A stretch of DNA of 64,000 nucleotides from Candidatus Kouleothrix ribensis (GCA_016722075.1 JADKGW010000001.1:930001-994000), one strand, 5' to 3'; numbered from the stretch's first letter, positions 23,207 to 33,091 are shown. Notes: generated by a model from the letters alone, not told the origin. A program made the numbers and translations.

Positions 23207-26200
23207 CTACCGCCGTATCAGCGGCAGGCTCAAGAAATTCAGCTGCAGCGCCTGTGCGGTTGGCGCACCCGCATTGTGGTGGTGCAGCAGCAGAATGCCG
23301 GTCGAGCCGTTGCGCTTGAAGTTGGCCCGGTCGTAGTCGAACGAGATCGCCTGATCGGCCAGATCCTCGTAGGTGTTCAAGCCCAAAATGCCGCCGGTGA
23401 AGGCAAAGCCTGGCTTGGATGGCGTATAGTGCAGCAGTGGCGTCGCGTCCAACACGCCCTGGCCAGAATCCTCGACGTAGCTGTCGGTGACCACCTGGTA
23501 GGTGAAGCTGTTGGCCTGGTCGGTCAAGCCCAGGTCGCGGGCATCGACGCCGAGCACCACCACATTGTTGTTGTAGGGCTGGGTGTTGGCCTCCGAGCTG
23601 TCCAGAATATTCAGCGGCCACTCGAACACCTCGCCGAATAGCGGGTCGATGTTGCCGTTCGGCAGGAAATGCACCAGCCAGGTATACTGCACATCGGTGG
23701 GTGCAACCGAGGTGCCGGTATCGTCGGTGAACAGCGCGTAGTCGATCTTGCCATCGCCGTTGGTATCGAAGTCGACCTCGAAATACGGCTCGTTCAGTGT
23801 CGACCAGTTGCTGAAGGTGCTGATGCCGAAGAAGATCGTGGTGCTGCTGATCTCCTTGGTGGCCGCGAAATCGCTGCTAACACCGACGTGATGGAGCGCC
23901 GAGTAGTTGGTGTAGTCGCCGGGCGACTCGGGCGCCGGGCCGGTGTGCTGTAGCTCGAACGCCGACACCAGCGAGATATTCGCGTCGGGTGCGGTGCCGT
24001 CCATGTTCACGTCGGTGCCGCTCAGGTCGATCGTGCTGTTGGCGCTATTGGCAGTAAGCAGCAACGGCACGTCGGTCAGCGCGCCGCTCATGCTCGAGGC
24101 CGGGCGTGCGGCGGCATAGACGGGCAGGCGCACGGTGGGGTTGCTTGCAACGATCTGGCCGCGCAGCTCGCCGTTGGGGTTGGCGGCGGTGTGGAAGTTG
24201 ACGTACAGCCCGCCGCTCAGCAGCAGCGCTTCGTCGGCCACACTCAGCACCGCGCTGCCGCTGAGCGCGCTGATGCTGCCGCTGGCGCCGGTGAGCGCCA
24301 CTACCACCGGGCCGTTGGTGCCGGCCTTGCTGCGGTGAATGTGCCCGGCGCTCAGGTTGATCGCGCCACTGAAGCTCAGCGAGTACTGCAGCGTATTGGT
24401 TGAGTCGGTGTAGGTGAATAGGCCAGTCGCCGCGATCGGCGTATCGACCTGCGGATTCTCATAGTAGCCGCGCACCTGGGCCTGGAAGCTACGCGTGGCA
24501 GCCTGGGGCGTGAAGGTCAAGAATCCCGAGGCTTCGGGTGTCCAGTTGCGCGGATCCTCGAGCTGGGTGGTGGCGATCGTGGGCACAATCGCGCGCGACA
24601 TCAGCGCCGAGTTGCCATTCAGCACGATCGTGACACTGGCCGAGGCGCCGGCGTTGAGTGAGAGCGAGCTAGGCGAGGTGCTGTACGACACGCCGGGGAT
24701 GGTCGACACCGGTGTGTAGCCGATGTCGAAGGTGGCGGCTGCGTTGCCTTTGTTGTGTACTGTGACGGTGCGCGTGAGCGTGTTGCTGCCGACGATCGGC
24801 ACATCGCCGAACGAGACGCTGACATTGTTCGGGCGGGCAGCATCGAAGGCGATCACGTTGTTCGCGGCGGCGTTGGGCACATTCACGCGGCCGGCGCCGA
24901 TGCGCGATGGCTCGACGATCTGCGAGCTGGCCGCAGCCTCGGCGCGCACATCCTTGTTGGCGGTGTTCATCGCCAGCGCCTTCAGCTCGGCCGGCGACCA
25001 TGTCGGGTGCAGCTGCTTGAGCAGCGCCATGACGCCGGCCACGTGCGGCGCGGCCATCGAGGTGCCGTTCAGCGAGTGGCCCTGATTGCCCGATTGCACC
25101 AGCGCCGAGAAGATGTTCACGCCCGGCGCGGCGATATCGGGCTTGAGCCCGCCACCGCGGCGCGGGCCGCGCGAGCTGAAGTTGGCAATCACATCGGAGG
25201 CATTCGGCTGCGAGAACAGCGTGCCGGCGGCGTAGATATTCGAGAAGCGCACCTGCAGGCCAGTCAGGTTGGCCTTCAGCAGGTCGCCGATCGGCCTGGG
25301 CATGCTCACCGAGGGGATGACTGTGCTGCCGGTGATCGATAGATCGAACAGCTCGCTGTTATCGACCAGGATCGCGCCAATGCCGCCGGCTGCGGTGACC
25401 CGGCCGGTGCGCGCGACTGAGCCGCCGCAGGTGGCGGTATCGTCGCTCCAGTCGATCAGCACTACCTTGCCGGAGATATTGGTCAGATCGGTGCCGGTCC
25501 ACGCCGCGCAGCCGTTGCGGTTCGTGGTGGGGTAATAGACTGCGCCAGTCACATCGGGCTTGCCGGCCCAGTCGTAGGCCGCCGAGAAGGCGGCCGGCTG
25601 GGTGGTGTTGCGGATGGCCAGCGGGCCGGCCGTGATGCGGATGCCGTCGAGCGTCACGTCGGGCTGGTCGGAGGCCGCAACGCTGATCACGCTGTCGGCA
25701 GTCGAGGGGCTACCAACCACATTAGTAGCGTCGCCGGCATTGCCGGCCGAGGCCACCACAATCACGCCGGCCTGGCTGGCGTTCTCGGCCGCTACGGCGG
25801 TGCTGTCGTAGCTGGCGCCATACGAGCTACCCAGCGACATATTGATCACATCGACATGATCGGCCGGGTTGCCGTCGCCGTTTGGATCGACCGCACGCTC
25901 GATCGCCAGGTCGACCACGTCGGTGGTGCCATCGCAGCCGAACACGCGGTAGGCGTACAGCTTGGCGCCTGGTGCGACGCCAGGGCCGATGCGGAAGAAG
26001 CCCGGTGTATTGTAGATCGAGCTATCGTACGTGCCGGTGTAGGTCGTGCCATCGGCTTTGACGCCCAGGCCAGCGGCGGTGCCGGCCACGTGCGTGCCAT
26101 GCCCGACGGTGGCCGGGTCGCTCAAGCAGTCGATTGGGTTGAAGTCGGGCCGGGGTATAAAGGCATTCGGGTCGCCGCTATCGGCGTCGTAGGCATCGCC

Positions 26201-26944
26201 GGCGAAGTCGTAGCCACCCACCACCTTGGCCGACGGGAAGAAACCGGCCAGCTGGGCCAGTGGGGTGGTATCGGTGATATTGACGGGGTATGTGCCGGCG
26301 CCGCCAAAGTCGGTATGCAAGTAATCGATACCGCTATCGATGATCGCGATGCTCATGCCGGTGCCAACCAGCTTATCGACGCCGATCGTCTGGCTCCAGA
26401 CCTGCGGGGCGCCGATCAGCGGCACGCTACCGGTGTTATCGCGCTGCTTGCTGACCAGCGGATGGACGGCCACGACGCCAGGCAGCCGCGCGATCGTCGC
26501 GAGCTGGCCGGCATCGACGCGCACGGCAATGCCGTTATAGGCGCGCTGGACGCGGTAGATCACGCTGGCGCCGAGCTGGGCGAGCGGGCCGAGCAAGGCC
26601 TGCTGGGTGCGCTCGATCCGCGCGAGCTGCTGTTGGGCCGCGCTGCCGGCCGCACCGGGCGCGGCACCGCGTTGGCGCTCGGTGGCGAAGGTGCGCGTGG
26701 TTGGCGCATCGGCCAGCTCGATCACCGCCTTGACTATGCCGCTGCGCCGGGCCAGCGGGCCAACCCAGCCAGGCACACGCGCCGCGCGCAGATCGGGGTC
26801 GCGGCCTGCCAGGGCCGGGCCGCTGCCGGGAGTTGGGCGGGGCGGCTTGGGCGCGCCGGGCGGTGCGCTAGCCGAAGCCGCCAGGGGTAGCGCGGCCATC
26901 ACCATCAGGATCAGCATGAGTCGTACGAATGCAAAACGGTACAT
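23207..26944 (-). CDS. Secreted subtilisin-like serine protease with PA and CHRD domains
   Basis: 1245 residues from the ATG at 26944 (GGAAAGG upstream), which starts a signal peptide (LMLILMVMAALPLAASA). A propeptide-type I9 region follows. The S8 triad is Asp in IAIIDSGIDY (~205), His in GHGTHVAG (~283) and Ser in GTSMAAPHVAG (~630), with a protease-associated domain inserted between His and Ser. A CHRD domain (AGHIHRSKAGTNGPVV, then NFHTAANPNGELRGQI) lies at ~820-935. The C-terminus LSLPLIRR resembles that of the CSLREA protein. It is an exported protease, likely used for protein scavenging. Confidence 0.93.
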   Translation of the reverse strand: MYRFAFVRLMLILMVMAALPLAASASAPPGAPKPPRPTPGSGPALAGRDPDLRAARVPGWVGPLARRSGIVKAVIELADAPTTRTFATERQRGAAPGAAGSAAQQQLARIERTQQALLGPLAQLGASVIYRVQRAYNGIAVRVDAGQLATIARLPGVVAVHPLVSKQRDNTGSVPLIGAPQVWSQTIGVDKLVGTGMSIAIIDSGIDYLHTDFGGAGTYPVNITDTTPLAQLAGFFPSAKVVGGYDFAGDAYDADSGDPNAFIPRPDFNPIDCLSDPATVGHGTHVAGTAAGLGVKADGTTYTGTYDSSIYNTPGFFRIGPGVAPGAKLYAYRVFGCDGTTDVVDLAIERAVDPNGDGNPADHVDVINMSLGSSYGASYDSTAVAAENASQAGVIVVASAGNAGDATNVVGSPSTADSVISVAASDQPDVTLDGIRITAGPLAIRNTTQPAAFSAAYDWAGKPDVTGAVYYPTTNRNGCAAWTGTDLTNISGKVVLIDWSDDTATCGGSVARTGRVTAAGGIGAILVDNSELFDLSITGSTVIPSVSMPRPIGDLLKANLTGLQVRFSNIYAAGTLFSQPNASDVIANFSSRGPRRGGGLKPDIAAPGVNIFSALVQSGNQGHSLNGTSMAAPHVAGVMALLKQLHPTWSPAELKALAMNTANKDVRAEAAASSQIVEPSRIGAGRVNVPNAAANNVIAFDAARPNNVSVSFGDVPIVGSNTLTRTVTVHNKGNAAATFDIGYTPVSTIPGVSYSTSPSSLSLNAGASASVTIVLNGNSALMSRAIVPTIATTQLEDPRNWTPEASGFLTFTPQAATRSFQAQVRGYYENPQVDTPIAATGLFTYTDSTNTLQYSLSFSGAINLSAGHIHRSKAGTNGPVVVALTGASGSISALSGSAVLSVADEALLLSGGLYVNFHTAANPNGELRGQIVASNPTVRLPVYAAARPASSMSGALTDVPLLLTANSANSTIDLSGTDVNMDGTAPDANISLVSAFELQHTGPAPESPGDYTNYSALHHVGVSSDFAATKEISSTTIFFGISTFSNWSTLNEPYFEVDFDTNGDGKIDYALFTDDTGTSVAPTDVQYTWLVHFLPNGNIDPLFGEVFEWPLNILDSSEANTQPYNNNVVVLGVDARDLGLTDQANSFTYQVVTDSYVEDSGQGVLDATPLLHYTPSKPGFAFTGGILGLNTYEDLADQAISFDYDRANFKRNGSTGILLLHHHNAGAPTAQALQLNFLSLPLIRR

Positions 26945-27466
26945 ACGCCTTTCCTTACTTCTACTACACGGCAAAAACATACAGCGGCGCATACGGCACA
27001 GCTGTGGTACAAAGGCACATTCTGCATTGGGCAAGCCGTACACAGCCGGCACGGCTGTTTGCCTGCGGCAGCACGGTAGAAACGGCTCGTTTCAAACAGC
27101 CTCTGCAAGGAAGTGATACCCGATGTGCAGGATGGTTGCTCGCCGGGGGCCCCGATACGATTTCCCCGAATCTGCGCTCGTTCAGCCGGTTGGGAGAGTA
27201 CATACACTAGTATCATAATCATGCCCGACAGGCGAAATGCGCGGGTTTTGCAATCATGATTGCGAAAGTTAAGAATTTCTGTTCAGAAACTAGTATGCAC
27301 ATTGCCGTTGATACGCCGTGAAACCAACAATGTAGGCGGTTAGTACGCATGTGGCCTGCGGTTGAACTGATCACAAAATGCAATACTTCGGGCCAGGCCG
27401 GCCTGGGGTGGCCGAAGGAGTATGCTATAATGCGCGAACGATACACCTGTTCGCATGGGAGCCGCT
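26945..27466. other. 522-bp divergent intergenic region
   Basis: No gene is supported. The region separates the protease (minus) from pcrA (plus) and is less GC-rich than its surroundings. ACTAGTAT occurs twice (near 27207 and 27289). The pcrA extended -10 lies at its right end. Confidence 0.6.
27423..27431 (+). promoter_or_regulatory. Extended -10 promoter of pcrA
   Basis: TGCTATAAT, a perfect extended -10 (TGnTATAAT), lies ~35 nt before the chosen start. The -35 region is weak, as expected for extended -10 promoters. Confidence 0.65.
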
Positions 27467-29809
27467 ATGTCCGACGATTTGCTGGGCAACCTGAACCAGG
27501 CGCAGCAGCGCGCAGTGCAATCGCTCGAAGGCCCGGTGCTAGTGCTGGCCGGCCCTGGCTCGGGCAAGACGCGCGTGCTGACGCACAGGATCGCATACCT
27601 GATCGGCCAGGCCGGCATCGACCCGTATACGATCATGGCGGTGACCTTCACAAACAAAGCTGCGCGCGAGATGAAAGAGCGGCTCGACAGGCTGTTAGGC
27701 ACCGGCCGCGCGGCCGCGCTGACGGTCGGCACCTTTCACAGCATCTGCGCGCGCTTCCTGCGGCGCGATATTGTACACCTCGGCCGTGAGCGCGACTTTG
27801 CGATCTACGACGCGGACGACCAGCAGCGCCTGATGAAGCGCGTGCTGAAAGACGAAAACCTCGATGAGAAGAAGCACCCGCCGCGGGCCATCCACGCCGC
27901 GATCTCGCACGCCAAGAACGAGTATATCGACGCCGAGGAGTACGGCCGGCTGGGCCGCACCTATTACGACGAAGTCGTAACACGCTGCTTCAAGCGCTAC
28001 CAGCAGCTGCTGCGCGAGTCGAACGCGCTCGACTTCGACGACCTGCTGGTTGAGACGGTGCGGCTGTTCGAGCAGCACCCGCAGGTGCTCGAGCGCTACC
28101 AGGATCGCTACATCTACCTGCTGGCCGACGAGTATCAGGACACCAACCGCGTACAATACCTGCTGCTGAAGCAGCTGGCCGCCAAGCGCCGCAATATCTT
28201 TGTGGTCGGCGACGAAGATCAAAGCGTGTATGCCTTCCGCGGCGCCGACGTGCGCAACATCCGCATGTTCGAAAGCGACTACCCCGAGGCGCAGGTGGTG
28301 CTGCTCGAGCAGAACTACCGCAGCACCCAGGCGATCTTGCATGTGGCCCAGGCGGTGATCCAGGGTGGCGAGAAGCGCAAGCACGCCAAGCGGATCTGGA
28401 CGGAGAACGAGCCGGGCACGCTGGTGCAGATCCAGGAGGGCTACGATCAGGATGAAGAGGCCCAGTCGACTGCGGCGGAGATCGCGCGGCTGATCGCCGG
28501 CGGCGAATACCACCACAGCGATATCGCGATCATGTACCGCACCAACGCGCAGTCGCGCGCATTGGAAGAGGCGCTGATCGCCCGTGGGCTGCGCTACCAG
28601 ATCGTCGGCGGCACGCGCTTCTACGAGCGCAAAGAGATCAAGGACGCGCTGGCCTACCTGCGGCTGGCGCATAACCCGAACGACAGCGTCAGCTTCGGCC
28701 GGGTGCTGAACTGGCCGGGCCGCGGTATCGGCGAGCGCACCGAGGACGAGCTGAATCGCTGGGCCAACAGCCTGGCCGTGCCGAACTATGTCGCGCTGCA
28801 GCTGCTGGCCGAGGAAGAAACAGAAAAGGGGGCAAGGAGACAAGGAGACGAAAATCGCGGCGACCTCTTCTCCGCGTCTCCGGGCCTCCCTGCCTCGACG
28901 CCTCTATTCAACCCACGCACCAAGGCCACGCTGCTCGGCTTCCTGGGCCTGCTCGACGAGCTGATCGCCCAGCGCGAGCAGGGCGACCTGGCGGCGCTGA
29001 TGGATTGCGTGTTTGGGCGGGTTGGCTTCCACGAGGCGCTGCTGCGCGAGTATGGCGAGCAAGAGGGTGCCGATCGCTGGAACAACGTGCAAGAGCTGCG
29101 CAACGCCGCCACGAACTATATCAACCTGCCGCGCGAAAACCAGCTGCCGGTGTTTCTCGAAGAGGTGGCGCTGGTGGCCGATATCGACCAGGTGAAAGAA
29201 GACCGCGACACGATCACCTGCATCACGCTGCACCAGGCCAAGGGGCTCGAGTACCCGGTGGTGTTTATCGTGGGGCTGGAAGAGGGCCTGCTGCCACACT
29301 CGCGCTCGCTCGACGACAAAGACGCGCTGGAAGAGGAGCGCCGGCTGTTCTACGTGGGCGCGACGCGCGCCAAGCAGCGGCTATACCTGCTCTACGCATT
29401 CCGGCGCGCCACGTTTGGCCGCACCAGCACGGCCCAGCCCTCGCGCTTCCTGGCCGATATTCCCAAGACACTCGTGAAGCTGCCGCCCCGGCGCACGTAT
29501 ACGCCCAGCCAGCAGACGACCATGTTCTCGGGGCGCAGCGGGCTGGGCGGGGCGGCTATGCCCGTGCGCGCGCGGGCCGCCACGCCGGCGCGATCGAGCG
29601 TTGGCGCCGGGGCGGGCGGCCCACCGGCCGGCGGGGCGCGCACAGTAGCGTTTTTCGCCGGGCAGAAGGTGCGCCACGCCACCTTCGGCGAGGGCGTGGT
29701 GGTCAGCTCGAAGCTAGTCGAGAACGACGAAGAGGTGACCGTCGCGTTCACCGGCAAGGGCGTCAAGCGCCTGCTGGCCAGCTTCGCCAAGCTTGAGAAA
29801 GCCGAGTAG
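27467..29809 (+). CDS. pcrA: ATP-dependent DNA helicase PcrA/UvrD
   Basis: 780 residues from the ATG at 27467, with GGGAG 5 nt upstream; an ATG 12 nt earlier lacks this. It is a 3'-5' helicase of repair and replication-conflict resolution. Motifs: Q motif LNQAQQRAV, Walker A GPGSGKTRV, motif II LLADEYQDTN, motif III VVGDEDQSVYAFRGA, motif IV QNYRST, motif V HQAKGLEYPVVF and motif VI YVGATRAKQRLYLLYA. The C-terminal tudor-like RNA-polymerase-binding domain (GQKVRHATFGEGVV) is present. An in-frame insertion of about 30 residues at ~450-482 comes from a repeat element. Confidence 0.97.
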   Translation: MSDDLLGNLNQAQQRAVQSLEGPVLVLAGPGSGKTRVLTHRIAYLIGQAGIDPYTIMAVTFTNKAAREMKERLDRLLGTGRAAALTVGTFHSICARFLRRDIVHLGRERDFAIYDADDQQRLMKRVLKDENLDEKKHPPRAIHAAISHAKNEYIDAEEYGRLGRTYYDEVVTRCFKRYQQLLRESNALDFDDLLVETVRLFEQHPQVLERYQDRYIYLLADEYQDTNRVQYLLLKQLAAKRRNIFVVGDEDQSVYAFRGADVRNIRMFESDYPEAQVVLLEQNYRSTQAILHVAQAVIQGGEKRKHAKRIWTENEPGTLVQIQEGYDQDEEAQSTAAEIARLIAGGEYHHSDIAIMYRTNAQSRALEEALIARGLRYQIVGGTRFYERKEIKDALAYLRLAHNPNDSVSFGRVLNWPGRGIGERTEDELNRWANSLAVPNYVALQLLAEEETEKGARRQGDENRGDLFSASPGLPASTPLFNPRTKATLLGFLGLLDELIAQREQGDLAALMDCVFGRVGFHEALLREYGEQEGADRWNNVQELRNAATNYINLPRENQLPVFLEEVALVADIDQVKEDRDTITCITLHQAKGLEYPVVFIVGLEEGLLPHSRSLDDKDALEEERRLFYVGATRAKQRLYLLYAFRRATFGRTSTAQPSRFLADIPKTLVKLPPRRTYTPSQQTTMFSGRSGLGGAAMPVRARAATPARSSVGAGAGGPPAGGARTVAFFAGQKVRHATFGEGVVVSSKLVENDEEVTVAFTGKGVKRLLASFAKLEKAE
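28831..28894 (+). repeat. Inverted-repeat element inserted in frame within pcrA
   Basis: GGCAAGGAGACAAGGAGACG (28831-28850) matches the reverse complement of the segment ending at 28894 with few mismatches, giving ~24-bp arms. The encoded residues (KGARRQGDEN...) are unlike any helicase region, while the frame continues on both sides. Confidence 0.65.
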
Positions 29810-29861
29810 GCGCGTTGCGCAGATACGGCCGTGCAACCTGGGCACATGGAGTGGGTAGCTT

Positions 29862-30107
29862 ATGCTTAGTGTTCTCGGCGGGATCGGGCTAGGGCTGGTA
29901 TGGGGCTGGCTGGCCGAGCGGCTGGTGGTTGGCGCCCGGCCCATGCGCGCGGCGCGGATGCTGCTGTGGGTGGGGGTGCAGGCGCTGCTGGTGGCCGCGA
30001 TCGGCACGCCAGGCATGCTCGGCGCGTTCGCGGCGGGCCTGGCGGCCGGCACGCTGCTGGCGCGGGCCTGGCGCCGCACGATCGAATGGCGCACGGGCAT
30101 GCGCTGA
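29862..30107 (+). CDS. Small membrane protein, unknown function
   Basis: 81 residues, not recognised. Two to three hydrophobic stretches (LGGIGLGLVWGWLA, MLLWVGVQALLVAAIG, MLGAFAAGLAAGTLLA) make up most of the chain, and the ends are Arg-rich. It lies 52 bp after pcrA and 70 bp before another membrane-protein gene, on the same strand. GGAGTGGG precedes the ATG. The glycine and alanine zipper-like segment is the only notable trait. Confidence 0.65.
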   Translation: MLSVLGGIGLGLVWGWLAERLVVGARPMRAARMLLWVGVQALLVAAIGTPGMLGAFAAGLAAGTLLARAWRRTIEWRTGMR

Positions 30108-30176
30108 CGATAGCAACCCTATTGCAGCCGCAGGCAATGATCGCCGCTGCGCAGAGCCTGCCGCGAAGGAGGATCT

Positions 30177-30590
30177 ATGACCGACCCGCTGACCAGGTCG
30201 ATCATTCAGCTGGTGGGTGCGTTTGCATTCGGGCTGATCATCGGCTGGCGCGTCTATTTCACCGACCGGTATCGCACTACAGCAGTCGACTTCGGCGACC
30301 TGGCGACGGTGATCGGTATCGTTGGCGGCGGGGGCATCCTGGCGCTGTTTCAGGCCGGCAGCGATCTCTTTGGCGCCTATGGCATCGGCCTGGCGATCGG
30401 CTTTTTCCTGTACCACCTGCGGCTGGTCGTGCTGGTGCGGCGCTCGCCTAACTTCGACGACGACTTCTTCCTCGATGGCCGGCGCAAGAAGCTCGCCGGC
30501 GATGAGTTCATCCCCGACTTTGTGCGGCCCTCGACGACGGCCATGGGCGAGATCACGAAGCCCAACGACCCGGCTGGCGGGCCGCGCTAG
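30177..30590 (+). CDS. Membrane protein, unknown function
   Basis: 137 residues, not recognised. Three hydrophobic segments (IIQLVGAFAFGLIIGW, LATVIGIVGGGGILALF, FGAYGIGLAIGFFLYHL) are followed by a polar, acidic C-terminal tail (NFDDDFFLDGRRKK). AAGGAGG lies at optimal distance from the ATG. It is probably co-transcribed with the small membrane protein upstream. Confidence 0.75.
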   Translation: MTDPLTRSIIQLVGAFAFGLIIGWRVYFTDRYRTTAVDFGDLATVIGIVGGGGILALFQAGSDLFGAYGIGLAIGFFLYHLRLVVLVRRSPNFDDDFFLDGRRKKLAGDEFIPDFVRPSTTAMGEITKPNDPAGGPR

Positions 30591-30644
30591 GCTACCCGCC
30601 AGGGCATCGCATTGCGGCGAACAATGCCGCGTGGATGGCGCGGA

Positions 30645-32915
30645 TCAACCCGACTTGACCAGGCGCAGATCGGCATAGGCGTGCGCTGTGTAGGCCAGCC
30701 CAAGCAGGTTGCGCTGGGCCAGCAGGCCCAGCCGGGCCGTGCGCACAGCCCGGCCCAGCGGCATACCTGCCAGGAATAGCGGTAGCAGCAGCTCGGCAAA
30801 GGCCTGGGCCAGCGGCTCGAAGATCGTGATCTCGGTGCCGAGTACGCCGGCAGCCTCAACATCTTCGACCAGCACTTTCACCAGGTTGAGCGCCTGGGCC
30901 GGCGTGATCGCGGTGGTGTGGCAGCCGTTGATGAACATCAGCGGGCGCGCCTGCGGCCACTCGATCGCCAGGTTGCTCCAGCTGTCGAGCGTGAAGTAGC
31001 CGGGGTTGCCCAGGCTGCCGACCTTGAGCGCGGGCTTGGTGCCCTGTAGCAGGCCGTGGCAGTAGAAGTAGACCAGCTGAGGCTGGGTTGTGTGAAACAT
31101 GCTGGTGATCTGCTCGCGCTGCGACTGGCGCTGCACCACGGCCGCCAGCTGGTCGACCCGCGCGAGGTGGCCGGGCAGCAGCGGGAAATCGGCATACACG
31201 GCCATGTCGATCAGCGGCTGGTTGGCGTAGCCGATCGTCAGCGCCAGCTCGGGGCCATTGGGCGTCGGCGTGGGCATACCGATATCGTGCCGGAACCCCC
31301 AGAAGCCGCTTGGGCAAACCACGCTCAGATCGTCGCGGCTGGGGCACTCGCCGCAGAAGCATGGCTCGCTGGCAAGTGCGCGGTCGCTGGCCAGGCTGGC
31401 CTCGAACTGCGGGCAGATCGTCAGGCTGGCCTGCGAGTCGAGCCGGTAGTCGTATAGCAGCCCGATTGGCACGATGTCGCTCGCTGCGATTTTAGCGGCC
31501 ATCTGCACAACCCCCGGCCGGCGCATGAGCGCGCGCAGGTCGGCGGCGCCCTGTTTGCCCTGGCCGAGGTTATTCTTGATCGCGGCGTAGAAGCGCGCGC
31601 CCTCGGCCGCCAGCGTAAACAGATCGTCGGCGAACTGGGCCTGGAGCACCCCGGCCGGCGTGGCCGGGTCGTAGCGATATGGCGCCTGGCCATCCCACTC
31701 GCCGGGGTAGCCCCAGGTAGCCCGCTGCAGCGCGCCGCGCGCCAGTGCGATCAGGTCGGCTACCTCGCCGGCGCCAAGCGTCGCGCTGTTGGCGAATAGC
31801 TCCTGGCCTTGCTGGCCGAGCAGCCGGAAGCTCTGATTGCCGGCGCTGTCGCTGTTGAGCATGATACTGAGCGTGTGCGGCGCGATTGCGCTGAGCAGGC
31901 CGGGCGCGAGTGTGGCGCTCAGGTTGAAGTCGAGCACGGCCATGCGCTGCGCCCCACCCTCGGCCAGTGGCCGCCCGACGCCGACCCGCGCGGTGACCAG
32001 GCGCGACTGAATGAGCATGCCGTTGCTATACAGATTCACGCGCAGATCGGCCAGCCCGACGCGCGCCGGCACATGCAGGCGGAACAAGAGCCGCTCGCGT
32101 AGCAGCGCCGCGTCGGGCGCCAGGCCGGCCGGCGTCGAGGCCGGCACGCGTACGCTGGCCGGGCCGTCGCCGGGCAGGTAAAAGATACCAGTGTCTTCAG
32201 TTACCATAAAAAATTCACTGAAAATAACGACGCGCAGCTCGGCGGCGTGATCGAGCAGCGGTGTGGGCAGTAAGGTTGGGCGCGCTTCGATCGACGAGTC
32301 TTCGATTTCGCCGATGCTCATGCGAAAATAACACCACTGGCCAGGCCGCAGCGCGCGCTGCTTGTCGATCGCGCGATCGGGCTGCTCGTCGCTTGCAAAA
32401 TCAGTATTTACATAACGATCGTTCCGATGCGCTATCGACTCAAACACGGCCGGCACGGCTGCGGCCGGGTGGGGCAGCTGCGCATCCTCGCTGAGCGTAG
32501 CCGGCGAACTGCTCCAGCTGCGGGAGTGATCGAGCAGCGCCTGGGCCGGTGCGCCGGCCAGCGTGCCGGGTGTGGCCGCCAGCACGCCATACGGCTGATC
32601 GTCGCGCAGCACCATCAGGTAGCCGCTGGCGCCCAGCCGTGCGCGCGCCGTGTCGAGATCGGCATCGGCGTCGATGGTTAGGCTGATTGGCGCCGCGAGG
32701 TCGACGAAGCGCCGCGCCAGCAGCGCCGGGTCGGCGGCCGCGCGCGCAGCCAGATCGGCCAGGCCCAGCACGACATAGCCGGCGCCCTGCCGGTAGATCA
32801 GCAGCCACTCGGCCGCGCGCGGCCGGGTGCGCAGATCGTTGAGTGCATCGCCCACCAGGCTGGCTGGGCCGACGCGCAGCAGCAGGGTGTGCAGGCTTGC
32901 GCGGCGAATTGGCAT
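30645..32915 (-). CDS. CHAT-domain (caspase-like) protease with N-terminal sensor-like region
   Basis: 756 residues from the ATG at 32915, which has AGGAGG 6 nt upstream. The C-terminal ~250 residues are CHAT-like: catalytic His in VYFYCHG (~617) and Cys in FINGCHT (~663), then the conserved AAGVLGTEITIFEPLA and LPLGRAV-type helix. The N-terminal ~130 residues resemble a CBS-like pair (LGLADLAARA, LMVLRDDQPYGVL). The middle is a beta-rich region. CHAT proteases act as effectors in bacterial conflict and death systems; here the gene stands alone, without a recognisable partner, so target and trigger are unknown. Confidence 0.8.
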   Translation of the reverse strand: MPIRRASLHTLLLRVGPASLVGDALNDLRTRPRAAEWLLIYRQGAGYVVLGLADLAARAAADPALLARRFVDLAAPISLTIDADADLDTARARLGASGYLMVLRDDQPYGVLAATPGTLAGAPAQALLDHSRSWSSSPATLSEDAQLPHPAAAVPAVFESIAHRNDRYVNTDFASDEQPDRAIDKQRALRPGQWCYFRMSIGEIEDSSIEARPTLLPTPLLDHAAELRVVIFSEFFMVTEDTGIFYLPGDGPASVRVPASTPAGLAPDAALLRERLLFRLHVPARVGLADLRVNLYSNGMLIQSRLVTARVGVGRPLAEGGAQRMAVLDFNLSATLAPGLLSAIAPHTLSIMLNSDSAGNQSFRLLGQQGQELFANSATLGAGEVADLIALARGALQRATWGYPGEWDGQAPYRYDPATPAGVLQAQFADDLFTLAAEGARFYAAIKNNLGQGKQGAADLRALMRRPGVVQMAAKIAASDIVPIGLLYDYRLDSQASLTICPQFEASLASDRALASEPCFCGECPSRDDLSVVCPSGFWGFRHDIGMPTPTPNGPELALTIGYANQPLIDMAVYADFPLLPGHLARVDQLAAVVQRQSQREQITSMFHTTQPQLVYFYCHGLLQGTKPALKVGSLGNPGYFTLDSWSNLAIEWPQARPLMFINGCHTTAITPAQALNLVKVLVEDVEAAGVLGTEITIFEPLAQAFAELLLPLFLAGMPLGRAVRTARLGLLAQRNLLGLAYTAHAYADLRLVKSG

Positions 32916-33050
32916 GGCAGGCCTCCTATGCAAAAAAACGATCGGGCGCGGTGCCAGCTAGATTGTATGCGATCTGGTGTGGTTTTTGAAGGGCGGGTGT
33001 ACGCGGCGCCGTGCCGCGTTCTGCAGCTGCGGAGCGCGGCACCCCGGCCA

Positions 33051-33059
33051 TGCTATAAT
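33051..33059 (+). promoter_or_regulatory. Extended -10 promoter of rsmI
   Basis: TGCTATAAT lies 32 nt before the rsmI ATG. No strong -35 is seen. Confidence 0.65.
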
Positions 33060-33091
33060 GGCGCGATCTCGCAAACTGGGAGTGCCACCCC

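Noticed and set aside
27436..27454. CGAAC...GTTCG inverted repeat before pcrA as an SOS box
   Set aside because: The half-sites are spaced by 9 nt rather than 4, so it does not fit the GAAC-N4-GTTC operator seen at intI.
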